DNA from: Planococcaceae bacterium Storch 2/2-2
GTDB lineage: Bacteria > Bacillota > Bacilli > Bacillales_A > Planococcaceae
Reading direction: 5' to 3'
DNA length: 64,000 nt
Assembly (NCBI GenBank): GCA_009740415.1
Contig: WOYE01000009.1
Span: forward strand, 1-64,000
Part shown: positions 50,360-61,429 of the stretch, one piece after another
How the letters are laid out: every line of letters starts with the position of its first letter
Numbering within the stretch: the stretch's first letter is position 1
Translations under genes and position numbers: made by a program
The notes under the pieces: model-generated
What the model was told of the DNA's origin: nothing
What the model saw: the letters and a program-made list of their open reading frames with translations, nothing else
Databases searched by the model: none

Positions 50360-51019
50360 GTGAAAAAAGAATTCGCAGTCATCGGCCTCGGCCGTTTAGG
50401 TGGAAGTATCGTCCAAGAACTCGTTGCACTCGGTGCGAGTGTCATGGCGATTGACATATCAGAAGAGAAAGTAGAAGAGTATGCACAAATTGCAACACAG
50501 GCGGTCACCGCAGATACGACGGATGAATCCGTTTTGCGCTCACTCGGCATTCGAAACTTTGAGCACGTCGTCGTCGCAATCGGTGAAAACATTCAAGCGA
50601 GCATTTTGACGACGCTCATTTTAAAAGAAATCGGCGTGCCGAAAATTACCGTGAAGGCACAAAATGATCACCATGAAAAAGTGTTGTTGAAAATAGGAGC
50701 GGACCAAGTCGTCCACCCTGAACGAGACATGGGTCGTCGAATGGCGAACAATATGATGTCTAACAACATCCTCGACTACTTAGAGTTGTCGGACGAATAT
50801 TCACTCGTAGAAGTGAAAGCGAATGAACATTTGTACGGCTATACGTTAATCGAGCTAGACATTCGAGCGCGATACGGAGTGAACATCGTCGCAATTAAAC
50901 GCGACAATCAATTGCTCGTTTCACCACAAGCGATTGAGCGGATCAAACAAGGGGACGTCTTAATCGTCATCGGTTCCGACGTTGACATTCATGAATTTGA
51001 GAAAAAGTCATTGCATTGA
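50360..51019 (+). CDS. ktrC: potassium channel gating protein KtrC/KtrA (RCK domain)
   Basis: Cytoplasmic regulator of a Ktr potassium uptake channel. The 219 residues have an RCK_N domain (FAVIGLGRLGGSIVQELVALG, nucleotide-binding; DISEEKVEEY; VVAIGENIQASILTTLILKE) and an RCK_C domain (about 135-215), the likely c-di-AMP site. The position before rnjA-rpoY matches ykqB (ktrC) in B. subtilis, which supports KtrC over KtrA. GTG start. The membrane subunit KtrD or KtrB is not in the window. Confidence 0.9.
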   Translation: MKKEFAVIGLGRLGGSIVQELVALGASVMAIDISEEKVEEYAQIATQAVTADTTDESVLRSLGIRNFEHVVVAIGENIQASILTTLILKEIGVPKITVKAQNDHHEKVLLKIGADQVVHPERDMGRRMANNMMSNNILDYLELSDEYSLVEVKANEHLYGYTLIELDIRARYGVNIVAIKRDNQLLVSPQAIERIKQGDVLIVIGSDVDIHEFEKKSLH

Positions 51020-51133
51020 TTTCGTTCTCATTTCACCCGAGCGAGCTAGGAACGTGGTGCAAGTTTTTCGTTCATGATAGCGAGTTTGATGACTTGAAGA
51101 AATTGACGAAATCCGCAACATGTAGCATACAAT

Positions 51134-51170
51134 CAAAAAAAGCCTCTCGCGCTATGCGAGAGGCTTTTAC
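51134..51170 (-). terminator. terminator of rnjA
   Basis: AAAAGCCTCTCGC/GCGAGAGGCTTTT stem (51138-51150 with 51156-51168), with an A run on the left that reads as T on the minus strand. Confidence 0.9.
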
Positions 51171-51171
51171 A

Positions 51172-52839
51172 TTACACTTCCATAATGACTGGTAAAATCA
51201 TCGGTTTACGTTCCGTCTTATTGTACAAGTACGGGCTTAACGTATCGGTAATTTCATTTTTCGCCGCTTGTAAATCGTATTTATCGTTTTTCACCATACG
51301 GTTTAATTTACGGGCGAGTAAACGTTGTGCTTCATTGATCATTTGACCGGATTCACGCATGTAGACGAATCCACGTGAAATGATATCAGGTCCAGAAGCG
51401 ATCCGTTTTTTCTTCGTGTCGATCGTCGCTACGACGATGACGAGTCCGTCTTCTGACAACACTTTACGGTCACGCAATACGACGTTACCGATATCGCCGA
51501 TGCCGCTACCGTCAATGTAGACGTCGCTCGCTGGAATGCGTCCGGCGACTCGTGCAGTATCTGCCGTTAAAGCGAGTACTTCACCGTTGCTTAAAACGAA
51601 CGTATCTTCTTCCGGTACGTCGCAATCCATTCCGAGTTGGGCGTGCATTTTCATCATACGGTATTCGCCGTGAATCGGCATGAAGAACTTCGGCTTCATG
51701 AGACGGATCATTAGTTTTTGTTCTTCTTGTGATCCGTGCCCTGAAGTATGAATGTTGTTCAATTTTCCGTAGATGACTTCTGCGCCTGCGCGGAAGAGGG
51801 AGTTGATCGTTTTGTTAATGCTCAAACGGTTTCCTGGAATCGGTGAAGATGAGAAGATGACTGTATCGCCAGGTTGAATCGATACTTGACGGTGTGTACC
51901 GTTCGCGATTCGTGAAAGGGCAGCCATCGGCTCACCTTGTGAACCGGTACATAAAATCATCGCTTTGTTCGCAGGTAAACGATTTAACGTTTGCGCGTCG
52001 ACGAACAAATCGCTCGGTGCATCGATGTAGCCGAGTTCTCGTCCAATCGTAATCGCGTTGTCCATACTTCGACCGAATACAGCTACTTTGCGATCGAACA
52101 CTTGGGCAGCTTCGATGACTTGTTGAAGACGGTGAATGTTCGAAGCGAATGTTGCGAAAATGATCCGTCCATCGACGTTTCGGAAAATATCGGTAATGCT
52201 TTCGCCAACTTTTCGTTCAGACATCGTAAAGTTCGGAACTTCTGCGTTCGTACTATCTGATAATAGGCAAAGTACGCCTTCTCCACCGATTTGCGCCATT
52301 TTCGTTAAGTTCGCTGGTTCACCGACAGGGGTGAAGTCGAATTTAAAGTCTCCCGTATGAACGATGTTACCAGATGGTGTTTTGACGACGACACCGTATG
52401 CGTCTGGAATACTATGTGTCGTTGTGAAAAACGAAACCGACGTTTTTCTAAACTTGATCACCGTATCTTCTTCAATTTCGATCAACTTCGTCGAACGAAG
52501 TAAACGATGTTCGTCAAGTTTATTTCGTAAAAGACCGAGTGCGAGTTTTCCACCGTAAACAGGAATGTTGAGCTGTTTTAAAAGGTAAGGAATACCGCCG
52601 ATATGGTCTTCGTGTCCGTGAGTGACGATGAGACCTTTAATTTTATCTTTGTTACGTTTTAAAAACGTGTAGTCTGGAATGACGTAGTCGATTCCGAGAA
52701 GATCGTCTTCAGGGAACTTAATTCCAGCGTCAATTAAAATGATTTCGTCCTGGAACTGTACCCCGTACGTATTTTTACCGATTTCGCCTAGTCCGCCTAA
52801 AGCAAAAACGGCTGTTTCATTGTTTTTAATTATTTTCAT
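51172..52839 (-). CDS. rnjA: ribonuclease J1
   Basis: 5'-to-3' exonuclease and endonuclease of the metallo-beta-lactamase/beta-CASP family, a main enzyme of mRNA turnover and 16S maturation. The 555 residues are typical. The metal site [11 protein letters not shown] (His74, His76, Asp78, His79), the phosphate-binding [22 protein letters not shown] and the C-terminal domain ([21 protein letters not shown]) are visible. It overlaps rpoY by 4 nt, an order conserved in Firmicutes. Confidence 0.97.
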   Translation of the reverse strand: MKIIKNNETAVFALGGLGEIGKNTYGVQFQDEIILIDAGIKFPEDDLLGIDYVIPDYTFLKRNKDKIKGLIVTHGHEDHIGGIPYLLKQLNIPVYGGKLALGLLRNKLDEHRLLRSTKLIEIEEDTVIKFRKTSVSFFTTTHSIPDAYGVVVKTPSGNIVHTGDFKFDFTPVGEPANLTKMAQIGGEGVLCLLSDSTNAEVPNFTMSERKVGESITDIFRNVDGRIIFATFASNIHRLQQVIEAAQVFDRKVAVFGRSMDNAITIGRELGYIDAPSDLFVDAQTLNRLPANKAMILCTGSQGEPMAALSRIANGTHRQVSIQPGDTVIFSSSPIPGNRLSINKTINSLFRAGAEVIYGKLNNIHTSGHGSQEEQKLMIRLMKPKFFMPIHGEYRMMKMHAQLGMDCDVPEEDTFVLSNGEVLALTADTARVAGRIPASDVYIDGSGIGDIGNVVLRDRKVLSEDGLVIVVATIDTKKKRIASGPDIISRGFVYMRESGQMINEAQRLLARKLNRMVKNDKYDLQAAKNEITDTLSPYLYNKTERKPMILPVIMEV

Positions 52840-53057
52840 TCTGCGTTTGCAACCTCAGTTAATTGGAAATCTTCTTTCGCTTGTTCATATTCAAGATGGG
52901 CCCCTTCAAGCAATTGGATGAACTCGATGTTGATCGGTTCATTTGCAAGCAATTGGCGTACTTCTTGAACAGAAGAAGCTTCGATGTACATACTTTTTGT
53001 ATTTTCGCGGACTGGTACTTCGTGTACATTTTCTTGGTATAACACTTTGTAAATCAT
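52836..53057 (-). CDS. rpoY: RNA polymerase epsilon subunit RpoY
   Basis: Small auxiliary subunit of Firmicutes RNA polymerase (YkzG). The 73-residue protein shows [20 protein letters not shown] and the family core [32 protein letters not shown]. The start follows AAAGGAGAGTTATAC. It is upstream of rnjA and overlaps it, the usual order. Confidence 0.96.
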   Translation of the reverse strand: MIYKVLYQENVHEVPVRENTKSMYIEASSVQEVRQLLANEPINIEFIQLLEGAHLEYEQAKEDFQLTEVANAE

Positions 53058-53165
53058 GTATAACTCTCCTTTTCTACGTTCAATTCATCATTCTTCTATA
53101 TTATCATGCGAGCGACTATAAATAAAGAAACGTCTATTGTAAAAATAGGAAGCGCTCGTTTTACA

Positions 53166-53209
53166 AAGAAAAAGTGTTGAGACGATCCATCGATCGAAGC
53201 AACACTTTT
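53166..53209 (-). terminator. terminator of def
   Basis: AAAAGTGTTG/CAACACTTTT stem (53170-53179 with 53200-53209) with an inner CGATC/GATCG hairpin and A-rich left flank, reading as T on the minus strand. Confidence 0.75.
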
Positions 53210-53221
53210 AACAACAACTTA

Positions 53222-53773
53222 TTAAATCGCGCGTGCATTATCGATCGGTGCAAGTGGTGCCTGTTGATCGATATGGTCGAAAAAGAGCACGCCGTCTAAA
53301 TGATCGAGCTCATGTTGGAAAGCGATCGCAGGTAAACCGCGTAATCGCTTTTCGAACAGCTCACCGTTTTCATCGTACGCTTGGATCGTAATGCGTGAAT
53401 AACGAGGAACGTATCCTTCAACTGGACGATCGACCGATAAACATCCTTCACCGGTCTCTAAGTAACTTTGAGCGACGGAATGACTGACGATTTTCGGGTT
53501 GATCGCAATCATATGTTCCTCGACTTCGCCTTCTTCATCTTCAATATGAAGAGCGAACATTCGTTTAGAAACGTTAATTTGAGGAGCCGCCAATCCGATT
53601 CCTGGACGGAGCCCGTATTTTTCACTTAACTCATCGATTTGACTATTGACGACATACTCCATTAAATCGAGTGCAATTTGTCGATCCTCTTCGCTAAGTG
53701 GTAATTGAACTTCTTTCGCAACTTTACGTAAAGTAGGGTGCCCTTCACGAATAATATCTTTCATTAAAATCAT
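53222..53773 (-). CDS. def: peptide deformylase
   Basis: Removes the formyl group from new proteins. The 183 residues carry all three deformylase motifs: GIGLAAPQIN (about 58-67), EGCLSV with metal ligand Cys111, and FQHELDHLDG with His154, Glu155 and His158. The insert in YVVNSQIDELSEKYGLRPG is typical of the type II enzymes of Gram-positives (YkrB in B. subtilis). AAGGAAG lies 7 nt before ATG. It is divergent from pdhA, as in Bacillus. Confidence 0.96.
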   Translation of the reverse strand: MILMKDIIREGHPTLRKVAKEVQLPLSEEDRQIALDLMEYVVNSQIDELSEKYGLRPGIGLAAPQINVSKRMFALHIEDEEGEVEEHMIAINPKIVSHSVAQSYLETGEGCLSVDRPVEGYVPRYSRITIQAYDENGELFEKRLRGLPAIAFQHELDHLDGVLFFDHIDQQAPLAPIDNARAI

Positions 53774-53946
53774 TGTGCAACTTCCTTTCTAAAATGAGTA
53801 ACCGTTTAAATGATTCGTTACGTTCATTAATCCTCTCTCAATTATAGAGGATTATACAGTCGAGTGGTAGTGTTTCGTCCATCGTTTAAAAAAAGGTAAA
53901 AAGGGAAAGAGAAAAAATAGACAATGCAATGAAATAGAAGATGATT

Positions 53947-53994
53947 TACAATGAATGTATTGTAGTACAGATGAAAAATAACTATAGTACAGAT
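53947..53994. promoter_or_regulatory. inverted and direct repeats in the def-pdhA intergenic region
   Basis: TACAAT-N6-ATTGTA (53947-53952 with 53959-53964), then two copies of TAGTACAGAT (53963-53972 and 53985-53994) 22 bp apart, about two helical turns. They lie 50-95 bp upstream of the pdhA -35 box. The rest of this 369-bp region is AT-rich with no gene. Confidence 0.5.
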
Positions 53995-54041
53995 TGGTAC
54001 AAAGTGCGTAAAGAATAGAAAAAGACGATAATGGATACTTA

Positions 54042-54070
54042 TTGACACGCTAACTCATAAAATGTATAAT
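54042..54070 (+). promoter_or_regulatory. promoter of pdhABCD
   Basis: Perfect consensus sigma-A hexamers TTGACA (54042-54047) and TATAAT (54065-54070) with a 17-nt spacer, 72 bp before pdhA. Confidence 0.93.
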
Positions 54071-54127
54071 TTAACACAGATAGTTTTGTATCAATGAAAA
54101 TGAGATATTAATATAATACAGTTGTAA

Positions 54128-55258
<1,131 letters not shown>

Positions 55259-55261
55259 ACG

Positions 55262-56239
55262 ATGGCACAAATGACAATGATTCAAGCAATTACAGATGCG
55301 ATGCGCAATGAATTGCAACAAGATGAAAACGTACTCGTGTTCGGAGAGGACGTCGGGTTAAACGGCGGTGTGTTCCGAGCGACAGAAGGTTTACAAAAAG
55401 AATTTGGCGAAAGCCGCGTATTCGATACACCACTTGCCGAATCAGGAATCGGAGGGCTTGCGATCGGTCTTGCATTGACTGATTTCCGTCCGGTCATGGA
55501 AATTCAGTTCTTCGGCTTCTTATATGAAGTAATGGATTCGATCAGCGGTCAAATGGCTCGACAATATTTCCGTACAGCTGGAAAAATGAAAGCGCCGATT
55601 ACAGTTCGTTCACCATTCGGTGGAGGAGTAGCGACACCAGAAATGCACGCGGATAGCTTCGAAGGTCTCGTTGCGTCACAACCTGGTTTAAAAGTCGTCA
55701 TTCCGTCATCACCATACGATGCGAAAGGACTTCTCATTTCATCGATCCGCGATAACAACCCGGTTATTTTCTTAGAGCATATGAAATTGTACCGTTCATT
55801 CCGCGAAGAAGTTCCGGAAGAAGAATATACGATTCCACTCGGAAAAGCTGCGGTGAAACGAGAAGGAAGCGATCTTTCCATTATCACGTACGGTGCGATG
55901 GTTCACGAAAGCTTGAAAGCAGCAGAGACGTTAGAAGAAGAAGGATATTCAGTCGAAGTGATCGACTTACGTACGATCCAACCACTCGACGTGGAAACGA
56001 TCATCGAATCGGTGAAAAAGACGAACCGCGCAATCGTCGTGCAAGAAGCACAACGCCAAGCAGGAATTGCATCGAACGTCGTTTCAGAAATTATGGAGCG
56101 TGCGGTTCTCCATTTAGAAGCACCTGTTTTACGTGTGACGGCACCTGATACAGTGTATCCGTTTGCGCAAGGTGAAAACGTATGGTTACCGGATGCGAAA
56201 GACATTGAAGAAACAGCTAAAAAAGTATTGACGTTTTAA
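55262..56239 (+). CDS. pdhB: pyruvate dehydrogenase E1 component, beta subunit
   Basis: Second half of the E1 heterotetramer, 325 residues. Typical sequences are [38 protein letters not shown] (catalytic Glu that activates ThDP) and [18 protein letters not shown], with a transketolase C-terminal domain ([17 protein letters not shown]). It begins 3 nt after pdhA. Confidence 0.97.
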   Translation: MAQMTMIQAITDAMRNELQQDENVLVFGEDVGLNGGVFRATEGLQKEFGESRVFDTPLAESGIGGLAIGLALTDFRPVMEIQFFGFLYEVMDSISGQMARQYFRTAGKMKAPITVRSPFGGGVATPEMHADSFEGLVASQPGLKVVIPSSPYDAKGLLISSIRDNNPVIFLEHMKLYRSFREEVPEEEYTIPLGKAAVKREGSDLSIITYGAMVHESLKAAETLEEEGYSVEVIDLRTIQPLDVETIIESVKKTNRAIVVQEAQRQAGIASNVVSEIMERAVLHLEAPVLRVTAPDTVYPFAQGENVWLPDAKDIEETAKKVLTF

Positions 56240-56277
56240 TTCGTCAATCGACTAGAAAAGAAGGAAGGGTGAGCAAT

Positions 56278-57564
56278 TTGGCATTTGTATTTCGATTACC
56301 AGATATCGGTGAAGGAATTCACGAAGGAACTGTAGCGAAATGGTTTGTAAAAGAAGGGGATAAAGTAGAGGAAGACGACACGCTTTTAGAAGTTCAAAAC
56401 GATAAAGCGCTCGTTGAAATCCCATCACCTGTTACCGGAACGGTAACGAAAGTTGCTGTCGAAGAAGGAGAGACGGCAATCGTCGGAGATGTGCTCATCA
56501 CATTCGACGCACCAGGCTACGAACAAGAAGAGGAGCCGGCAGAAGAAGCTCCGAAAGAAGAGCCGAAACCGGTCGAACAACCGAAAGAAGAAGCTCCGAA
56601 AGAAGAAGCGAAAGTAGAAGAACGCGGAGAAGCGGTTGATGCAAAAGGACCGAGCCGTGTCATCGCGATGCCTTCTGTTCGAAAATATGCACGCGATCAC
56701 GAAGTTTCAATTGATGAAGTGACAGGAACAGGTAAAAACGGTCGCATTTTAAAAGAAGACGTCGATGCATTTTTAGCAGGCGATCAAGAAGAAGTGAGCG
56801 AAAGCGTTTCAGCAGAAGAGACAACAGAATCTGCTACAAAACAAGTCGTTCCTGAAGGCGATTTCCCAGAGACACGCGAGAAAATGTCAGGCATTCGAAA
56901 AGCGATTTCAAATGCGATGGTGAATTCGAAACATACGATTCCACACGTTACGTTACTCGATGAAGTGGAAGTATCCGCACTCGTCGATCACCGTAAACGT
57001 TTCAAAGAAGTTGCAGCTGCGAAAGGAATTAAACTGACATTCCTCCCGTACGTCGTAAAAGCGTTAACAGCGATGCTTCGCGAATTCCCAGCATTCAATA
57101 CGTCACTCGATGACGAGACGGATGAAATTGTACAGAAACATTACTACAACATCGGGATTGCAGCAGATACGGATCGCGGCTTGCTCGTACCTGTCGTGAA
57201 ACATGCCGACCGTAAATCGATCTTTAACATTTCAGATGAAATTAACGAACTCGCGGTTAAAGCGCGTGACGGAAAATTACATCCGAACGAAATGAAAGGT
57301 GCTTCATGTTCAATTACGAACATCGGCTCAGTCGGTGGAAACTGGTTTACGCCAATTATTAACCATCCTGAAGTAGCAATTTTAGGAATTGGTCGAATCG
57401 TAGAAAAACCGATTGTGAAAAATGGTGAAATTGTAGCGGCACCTATGTTAGCATTATCATTAGTGTTCGACCACAGAGTTATCGATGGCGCAACTGCACA
57501 AAGTGCGTTAAACTATTTCAAGGAGCTCATCGGTAATCCTGAACTATTATTAATGGAGGCGTAA
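56278..57564 (+). CDS. pdhC: dihydrolipoamide acetyltransferase, E2 component of pyruvate dehydrogenase
   Basis: Core of the complex, moving acetyl groups from lipoyl to CoA. The 428 residues have one lipoyl domain (lipoyl Lys43 in [13 protein letters not shown]), a Glu/Pro/Lys-rich linker (about 82-120), a peripheral-subunit-binding domain ([15 protein letters not shown] to [11 protein letters not shown]), a second linker and the catalytic domain ending in [16 protein letters not shown] 56278 is chosen: AAGGAAGGGTG stands before it and it gives the family N-terminus [17 protein letters not shown]. An in-frame GTG at 56269 overlaps that site. Confidence 0.96.
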   Translation: MAFVFRLPDIGEGIHEGTVAKWFVKEGDKVEEDDTLLEVQNDKALVEIPSPVTGTVTKVAVEEGETAIVGDVLITFDAPGYEQEEEPAEEAPKEEPKPVEQPKEEAPKEEAKVEERGEAVDAKGPSRVIAMPSVRKYARDHEVSIDEVTGTGKNGRILKEDVDAFLAGDQEEVSESVSAEETTESATKQVVPEGDFPETREKMSGIRKAISNAMVNSKHTIPHVTLLDEVEVSALVDHRKRFKEVAAAKGIKLTFLPYVVKALTAMLREFPAFNTSLDDETDEIVQKHYYNIGIAADTDRGLLVPVVKHADRKSIFNISDEINELAVKARDGKLHPNEMKGASCSITNIGSVGGNWFTPIINHPEVAILGIGRIVEKPIVKNGEIVAAPMLALSLVFDHRVIDGATAQSALNYFKELIGNPELLLMEA

Positions 57565-57568
57565 GCAA

Positions 57569-58978
57569 ATGGTAGTAGGAGATTTTCCAATCGAAGTAGA
57601 CACACTTGTCGTAGGGTCAGGCCCAGGAGGGTACGTTGCAGCAATTCGTGCAGCGCAACTCGGTCAGAAAGTAGCAATCGTTGAGAAAGATGATCTCGGA
57701 GGCGTCTGTTTAAACGTCGGATGTATTCCGTCAAAAGCACTCATCTCAGTAGGAGAGCGTTACAGCGAAGCGAAAGATTCAGAAGAAATGGGTATTAAAA
57801 CGAAAGACGTGAAACTCGATTTCTCTAAAGTGATGGAATATAAAGAGAGCGTCGTTAACCGTTTAACAGGCGGAGTAGAAGGTTTGTTAAAAGGAAATAA
57901 AGTAGAGATCATTAAAGGTGAAGCTTACTTTAACGATGCGAATACGGTACGCGTCATGAGCGAAGATTCAGCTCAAACGTACAAATTCAAGCATGCGATC
58001 ATCGCGACAGGTTCACGTCCGATTGAAATTCCTGGATTTGCATTCGGAGAGCGTGTATTAAGCTCAACAGGAGCACTCGCTTTAAAAGAACTTCCGAAAA
58101 AACTCGTCGTCATCGGCGGTGGATACATCGGAACGGAACTCGGTTCTGCATTCGCTAACCTCGGCACAGAAGTGACGATTTTAGAAGGCGGAAAAGATAT
58201 TCTTGCAGGCTTTGAGAAACAGATGACAGCAGTCGTTAAAAAAGGCTTGAAGAAAAATGGAGTGACGATCGAAACAGAAGCACTCGCTCAAGGTGTGGAA
58301 GTCGATAAAGATGAAGTGGAAGTCACGTACGAAGTAAAAGGTGAAACGAAAAAAGTAGAAGCTGACTACGTACTCGTTACAGTCGGTCGCCGTCCAAATA
58401 CAGACGAAATCGGTTTAGAGAGCGTCGGTATTGAAATGAGCGAACGCGGTTTAATTAACGTAGATAAACAAGGCCGTACGAACGTACCGAACATTTACGC
58501 GATCGGTGACATCGTAGCAGGTCCACAGTTAGCACATAAAGCTTCATACGAAGCGAAAGTAGCGGCTGAAGCCATTTCAGGTCAGAAGTCAGAAGTCGAC
58601 TACTTAGCAATTCCAGCAGTATGCTTCACTTCACCAGAAATGGCATCTGTCGGTTTAACGGAAGCGCAAGCGAAAGAAGAAGGCTACGATGTAGTAGCTG
58701 GTAAATTCCCATATGCTGCGAACGGACGTGCACTCGCACTCGGTGCAACAGAAGGTTTCGTAAAACTTGTGAGCCGTAAAGAAGACGGACTCGTACTCGG
58801 CGGACAAATCGTCGGAGCGAACGCTTCAGATATGATTTCAGAAATTGGTCTTGCGATTGAAGCAGGTATGACACTTGAAGATATCGCGATGACGATTCAT
58901 GCTCACCCAACACTCGGTGAGATCGTCATGGAAGCAGCGGAAGTTGCACTCGGTACACCGATTCACATGATGAAGTAA
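57569..58978 (+). CDS. pdhD: dihydrolipoamide dehydrogenase, E3 component
   Basis: FAD enzyme that reoxidises dihydrolipoamide and makes NADH. The 469 residues show the FAD fold [20 protein letters not shown], the redox pair [13 protein letters not shown] (Cys47, Cys52), the NAD fold [20 protein letters not shown] and the C-terminal catalytic pair in HAHPTLGE. It ends the operon before a terminator, and may also serve the 2-oxoglutarate and branched-chain complexes. Confidence 0.97.
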   Translation: MVVGDFPIEVDTLVVGSGPGGYVAAIRAAQLGQKVAIVEKDDLGGVCLNVGCIPSKALISVGERYSEAKDSEEMGIKTKDVKLDFSKVMEYKESVVNRLTGGVEGLLKGNKVEIIKGEAYFNDANTVRVMSEDSAQTYKFKHAIIATGSRPIEIPGFAFGERVLSSTGALALKELPKKLVVIGGGYIGTELGSAFANLGTEVTILEGGKDILAGFEKQMTAVVKKGLKKNGVTIETEALAQGVEVDKDEVEVTYEVKGETKKVEADYVLVTVGRRPNTDEIGLESVGIEMSERGLINVDKQGRTNVPNIYAIGDIVAGPQLAHKASYEAKVAAEAISGQKSEVDYLAIPAVCFTSPEMASVGLTEAQAKEEGYDVVAGKFPYAANGRALALGATEGFVKLVSRKEDGLVLGGQIVGANASDMISEIGLAIEAGMTLEDIAMTIHAHPTLGEIVMEAAEVALGTPIHMMK

Positions 58979-58985
58979 GAAACGG

Positions 58986-59014
58986 ACCGCTATCGTAATC
59001 GATGGCGGTTTTTC
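58986..59014 (+). terminator. terminator of pdhABCD
   Basis: ACCGCTATCG/CGATGGCGGT stem (58986-58995 with 59000-59009) followed by T. Confidence 0.88.
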
Positions 59015-59126
59015 TGTTTTTTATTGGAAATGGGCGCAAAACCCCTAATCACCTTGTGTTTGAATGTACTTAGGAATCCATTACGGCTTTAGCCTAGTGG
59101 TAGTTCAAGAAAAAGGAGGAAAAGAG

Positions 59127-60086
59127 ATGAAATGGACGACACGCGTTACGGAGACATTTGGTCTTCGATATCCGATCATTCAAGGGGGACTCGCTTATTT
59201 AGCGTATGCGGAATTGGCGAGTGCTGTATCGAACGCAGGAGGACTCGGTCAAATTACTGCAATGAGTTTGCCGAGTCCTGAAGCGTTGAAAGAGGAAATT
59301 CGTAAGGTGCGCTCGATGACGGATCAGCCGTTCGGTGTAAACTTTGCCATCGGTCAACACGGACGCCCGTTCGAACAGATGGTAGAAGCGGCGTTGGAAG
59401 AAGGGGTTTCGATCATGTCGGTCACCGGCGGAAACCCGGCTCCTTTCTTTCATGAGTTGAAAGGAACCGACGTTCAAACGCTCGTTCTCGTCGCTGCGAA
59501 ACGTCAAGCGGAGAAGGCGGAAGAACTCGGAGCAGATGCGGTCATGGTCGTTGGACATGAAGGAGGCGGTCATCTCGGACGTGCCGATACGAGTACGCTC
59601 GTTCTCGTACCAGAAGTAGTAGATGCGATTTCAATCCCAGTCATCGCATCAGGTGGAATCGGTGACGGACGCGGATGGATGGCAGCACATGCGCTCGGCG
59701 CAGAAGGAATTGAAATGGGGACGCGGTTTATAGCGACGAAAGAGTGCGTACACGCTTCGCCGGCTTACATTGAGGCATTGCTCAATAGTACGATTGACTC
59801 GACCGTCGTCATTAAACAGTCACTCGGTACACCGGCACGGGCGTTATCGAATGAATGGACGGATCGTATTTTACAAATTGAAGAGGAAAAAGGGACGTAT
59901 GAGGCGTTGAAATCATACATTAGTGGTGAAGCGAATCGACGTTTCATTTATGATGGAATAGCGTCGGAAGGGTACGGCTGGGCGGGACAAATTGCAGGCC
60001 GTATCGATGATGTACCGAGCGTTCAACAACTGTTCGATCGAATGGTAGAAGAAGCGACGCTTGTCCGAAAGAAATGGGGGGAATGA
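59127..60086 (+). CDS. nitronate monooxygenase / FabK-like flavoprotein
   Basis: A 319-residue FMN TIM-barrel protein of the 2-nitropropane dioxygenase family. It shows YPIIQGGLAYLAYAELASAVS, NAGGLGQITAM, VVGHEGGGHLGR (conserved His and Gly loop), IPVIASGGIGDGRGWMAAHALGA and GTRFIATKE. Class I nitronate monooxygenases and the enoyl-ACP reductase FabK share these features. As fabI is present in the window, a detoxifying monooxygenase is more likely than FabK, but this is inference. ATG 59127 is chosen after AAAAAGGAGGAAAAGAG. Confidence 0.82.
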   Translation: MKWTTRVTETFGLRYPIIQGGLAYLAYAELASAVSNAGGLGQITAMSLPSPEALKEEIRKVRSMTDQPFGVNFAIGQHGRPFEQMVEAALEEGVSIMSVTGGNPAPFFHELKGTDVQTLVLVAAKRQAEKAEELGADAVMVVGHEGGGHLGRADTSTLVLVPEVVDAISIPVIASGGIGDGRGWMAAHALGAEGIEMGTRFIATKECVHASPAYIEALLNSTIDSTVVIKQSLGTPARALSNEWTDRILQIEEEKGTYEALKSYISGEANRRFIYDGIASEGYGWAGQIAGRIDDVPSVQQLFDRMVEEATLVRKKWGE

Positions 60087-60087
60087 A

Positions 60088-60363
60088 ATGGAATATAGTT
60101 ACCCACTCGATCCGAGTTGGACCACAGAAGAAATGGTCGTCGTCGTCCGTTTTTTCGAAACGATTGAAAAAGCATATGAAGAACGTGTGCGCGCTCATGA
60201 AGTCGTCGAAGCGTATCATGCGTTGAAAACGATCGTTCCATCGAAAGCAGAAGAGAAAACGATTTTTAGAAAGTATGCGAAAGCGAGTACGTATGAAAGT
60301 TATCCCGTCGTCCGCCGAGCGTTAAACGAAGCATCAGACGCTTGGATTCAAATGAGTGAATGA
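60088..60363 (+). CDS. yktA: UPF0223 family protein YktA
   Basis: A 91-residue soluble protein of the UPF0223 family, function unknown. MEYSYPLDPSWTTEEMVVVV and IVPSKAEEKTIFRKYAKAS match B. subtilis YktA. ATG 60088 is chosen, since GGGGGGA precedes it and the family starts here; the longer reading begins inside the previous gene. It lies 1 nt after that gene and upstream of the convergent yktB, as in Bacillus. Confidence 0.9.
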   Translation: MEYSYPLDPSWTTEEMVVVVRFFETIEKAYEERVRAHEVVEAYHALKTIVPSKAEEKTIFRKYAKASTYESYPVVRRALNEASDAWIQMSE

Positions 60364-60404
60364 GAATTTGAAACGGACGTGGATGAACGGAACGTCATGG
60401 ATCG

Positions 60405-60445
60405 TGAAAAAGCACGCCACCTATGAGTAGGGGCGTGCTTTTTCG
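60405..60445. terminator. bidirectional terminator between yktA and yktB
   Basis: A perfect 13-bp stem GAAAAAGCACGCC/GGCGTGCTTTTTC (60406-60418 with 60432-60444) between convergent genes. Confidence 0.92.
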
Positions 60446-60448
60446 TAG

Positions 60449-61075
60449 TCAATACGTCCGGTTCGTTGCGGCGTAATAAATCGGTTGAAGCGCTTGAAAC
60501 GCTCGTTCGGCAATCGCATAAAATTGTTCTTTTGACAATTGAATCGCTTCTTCCCGAGGAATTTGAATGCCGACCGTTAGTTCCGCACGCTTCACCGTTT
60601 GGAGACGTTCGAGCACACGATCTACGCCTTCTTTTCCAAGTTCTTGAATGAACGGCATGTCCGCTTTCGTATGATCGCCGGAAAGTCGGAACGTAGAAGG
60701 AAGGGAAAGCAGTGCGTCGGTCCGTTGTAATTGTTCACCGATCGCTGGTTTGTTCGGGTTTTCATAAATGATAGCAAGTATGAGAAATAAGTGACTTTCC
60801 CACATTCCAATTTGGAAGTGAGGCAATGCTTTATAACCCCGCTTGGAAGGAGCGAAAGCGACCCAACTATCGGTCGGTGGGTTGACAGTGCGCCGTGCAT
60901 GTTTCGCAACGTGAAAATGAAATTCATCGTTTCCATAAGAAGAGAAAAATGAGGAGAAATGTTCCCCTAGTTCACGGAATGTCGGTTGGATGCGTTGTTG
61001 TAAGGCGTGCATCCGTTGTTGCAATCCGTCGATTTCAAACGTTTGAAATTGTTCATCGGTCCAATAATTGTCCAT
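60449..61075 (-). CDS. yktB: UPF0637 (DUF1054) family protein YktB
   Basis: A 208-residue soluble protein of the UPF0637 family. YWTDEQFQTFEIDGLQQRM, HVAKHARRTVNPPTDSWVAF, KRGYKALPHFQIGMWESHLF and IIYENPNK are shared with B. subtilis YktB. A structure is known for a family member, but no function is established. It has GAAAGGAAG before ATG on the minus strand and is divergent from the small gene at 61163. Confidence 0.9.
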   Translation of the reverse strand: MDNYWTDEQFQTFEIDGLQQRMHALQQRIQPTFRELGEHFSSFFSSYGNDEFHFHVAKHARRTVNPPTDSWVAFAPSKRGYKALPHFQIGMWESHLFLILAIIYENPNKPAIGEQLQRTDALLSLPSTFRLSGDHTKADMPFIQELGKEGVDRVLERLQTVKRAELTVGIQIPREEAIQLSKEQFYAIAERAFQALQPIYYAATNRTY

Positions 61076-61162
61076 GGAATCTTCCTTTCTAATCTCGTAC
61101 GTTTAGTGTACCAAAGGAAAGGGAAAAGTGAGTAGTAGAATGAATCGAAGGAGAGGGTACAT

Positions 61163-61357
61163 ATGAAAAAAACGATGAAACGCCGACCGACACGTGCTCC
61201 GTTCGAATCGTACGTGGCGGCGATCCGTTTAGACATTAATTATGAACTTGCCGCTCTGTCCGATGCGTTAAAAGAAGAGAACTGTGAAGAAAGAGAACGA
61301 GCGAAAGAACGTTTGTTTCAGTTGACGAATGAATTGAAGTTATACGGTTTATTGTAA
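61163..61357 (+). CDS. small hypothetical protein (YkzI position)
   Basis: A 64-residue basic-then-acidic protein: MKKTMKRRPTRAPFESYVA, then a helical part with LAALSDALKEENCEERERAK. It has no signal or membrane segment. GAAGGAGAGGGTACAT supplies a good ribosome site. It stands between yktB and yktC, where B. subtilis has the small gene ykzI, so it may be the equivalent, but the sequence alone does not prove it. Confidence 0.7.
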   Translation: MKKTMKRRPTRAPFESYVAAIRLDINYELAALSDALKEENCEERERAKERLFQLTNELKLYGLL

Positions 61358-61429
61358 ATCGTTCCCTCGTTCGATCCGCCTTTTTACCGTACGTTATGGT
61401 ATAATTTGTACTAAAGGCAGGTGCGTTCA

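Noticed and set aside
59084-59109. tRNA-like string (GGCTTTAGCCTAGTGGTAG and TTCAAG) upstream of the nitronate monooxygenase gene
   Set aside because: There is no acceptor stem, anticodon arm or T-arm around it, so it is chance resemblance to a D-arm.
59127-60086. FabK enoyl-ACP reductase as the function of the FMN barrel protein
   Set aside because: Possible by fold, but FabI is encoded in the same window and the neighbours give no fatty-acid context; nitronate monooxygenase-like is the safer call.
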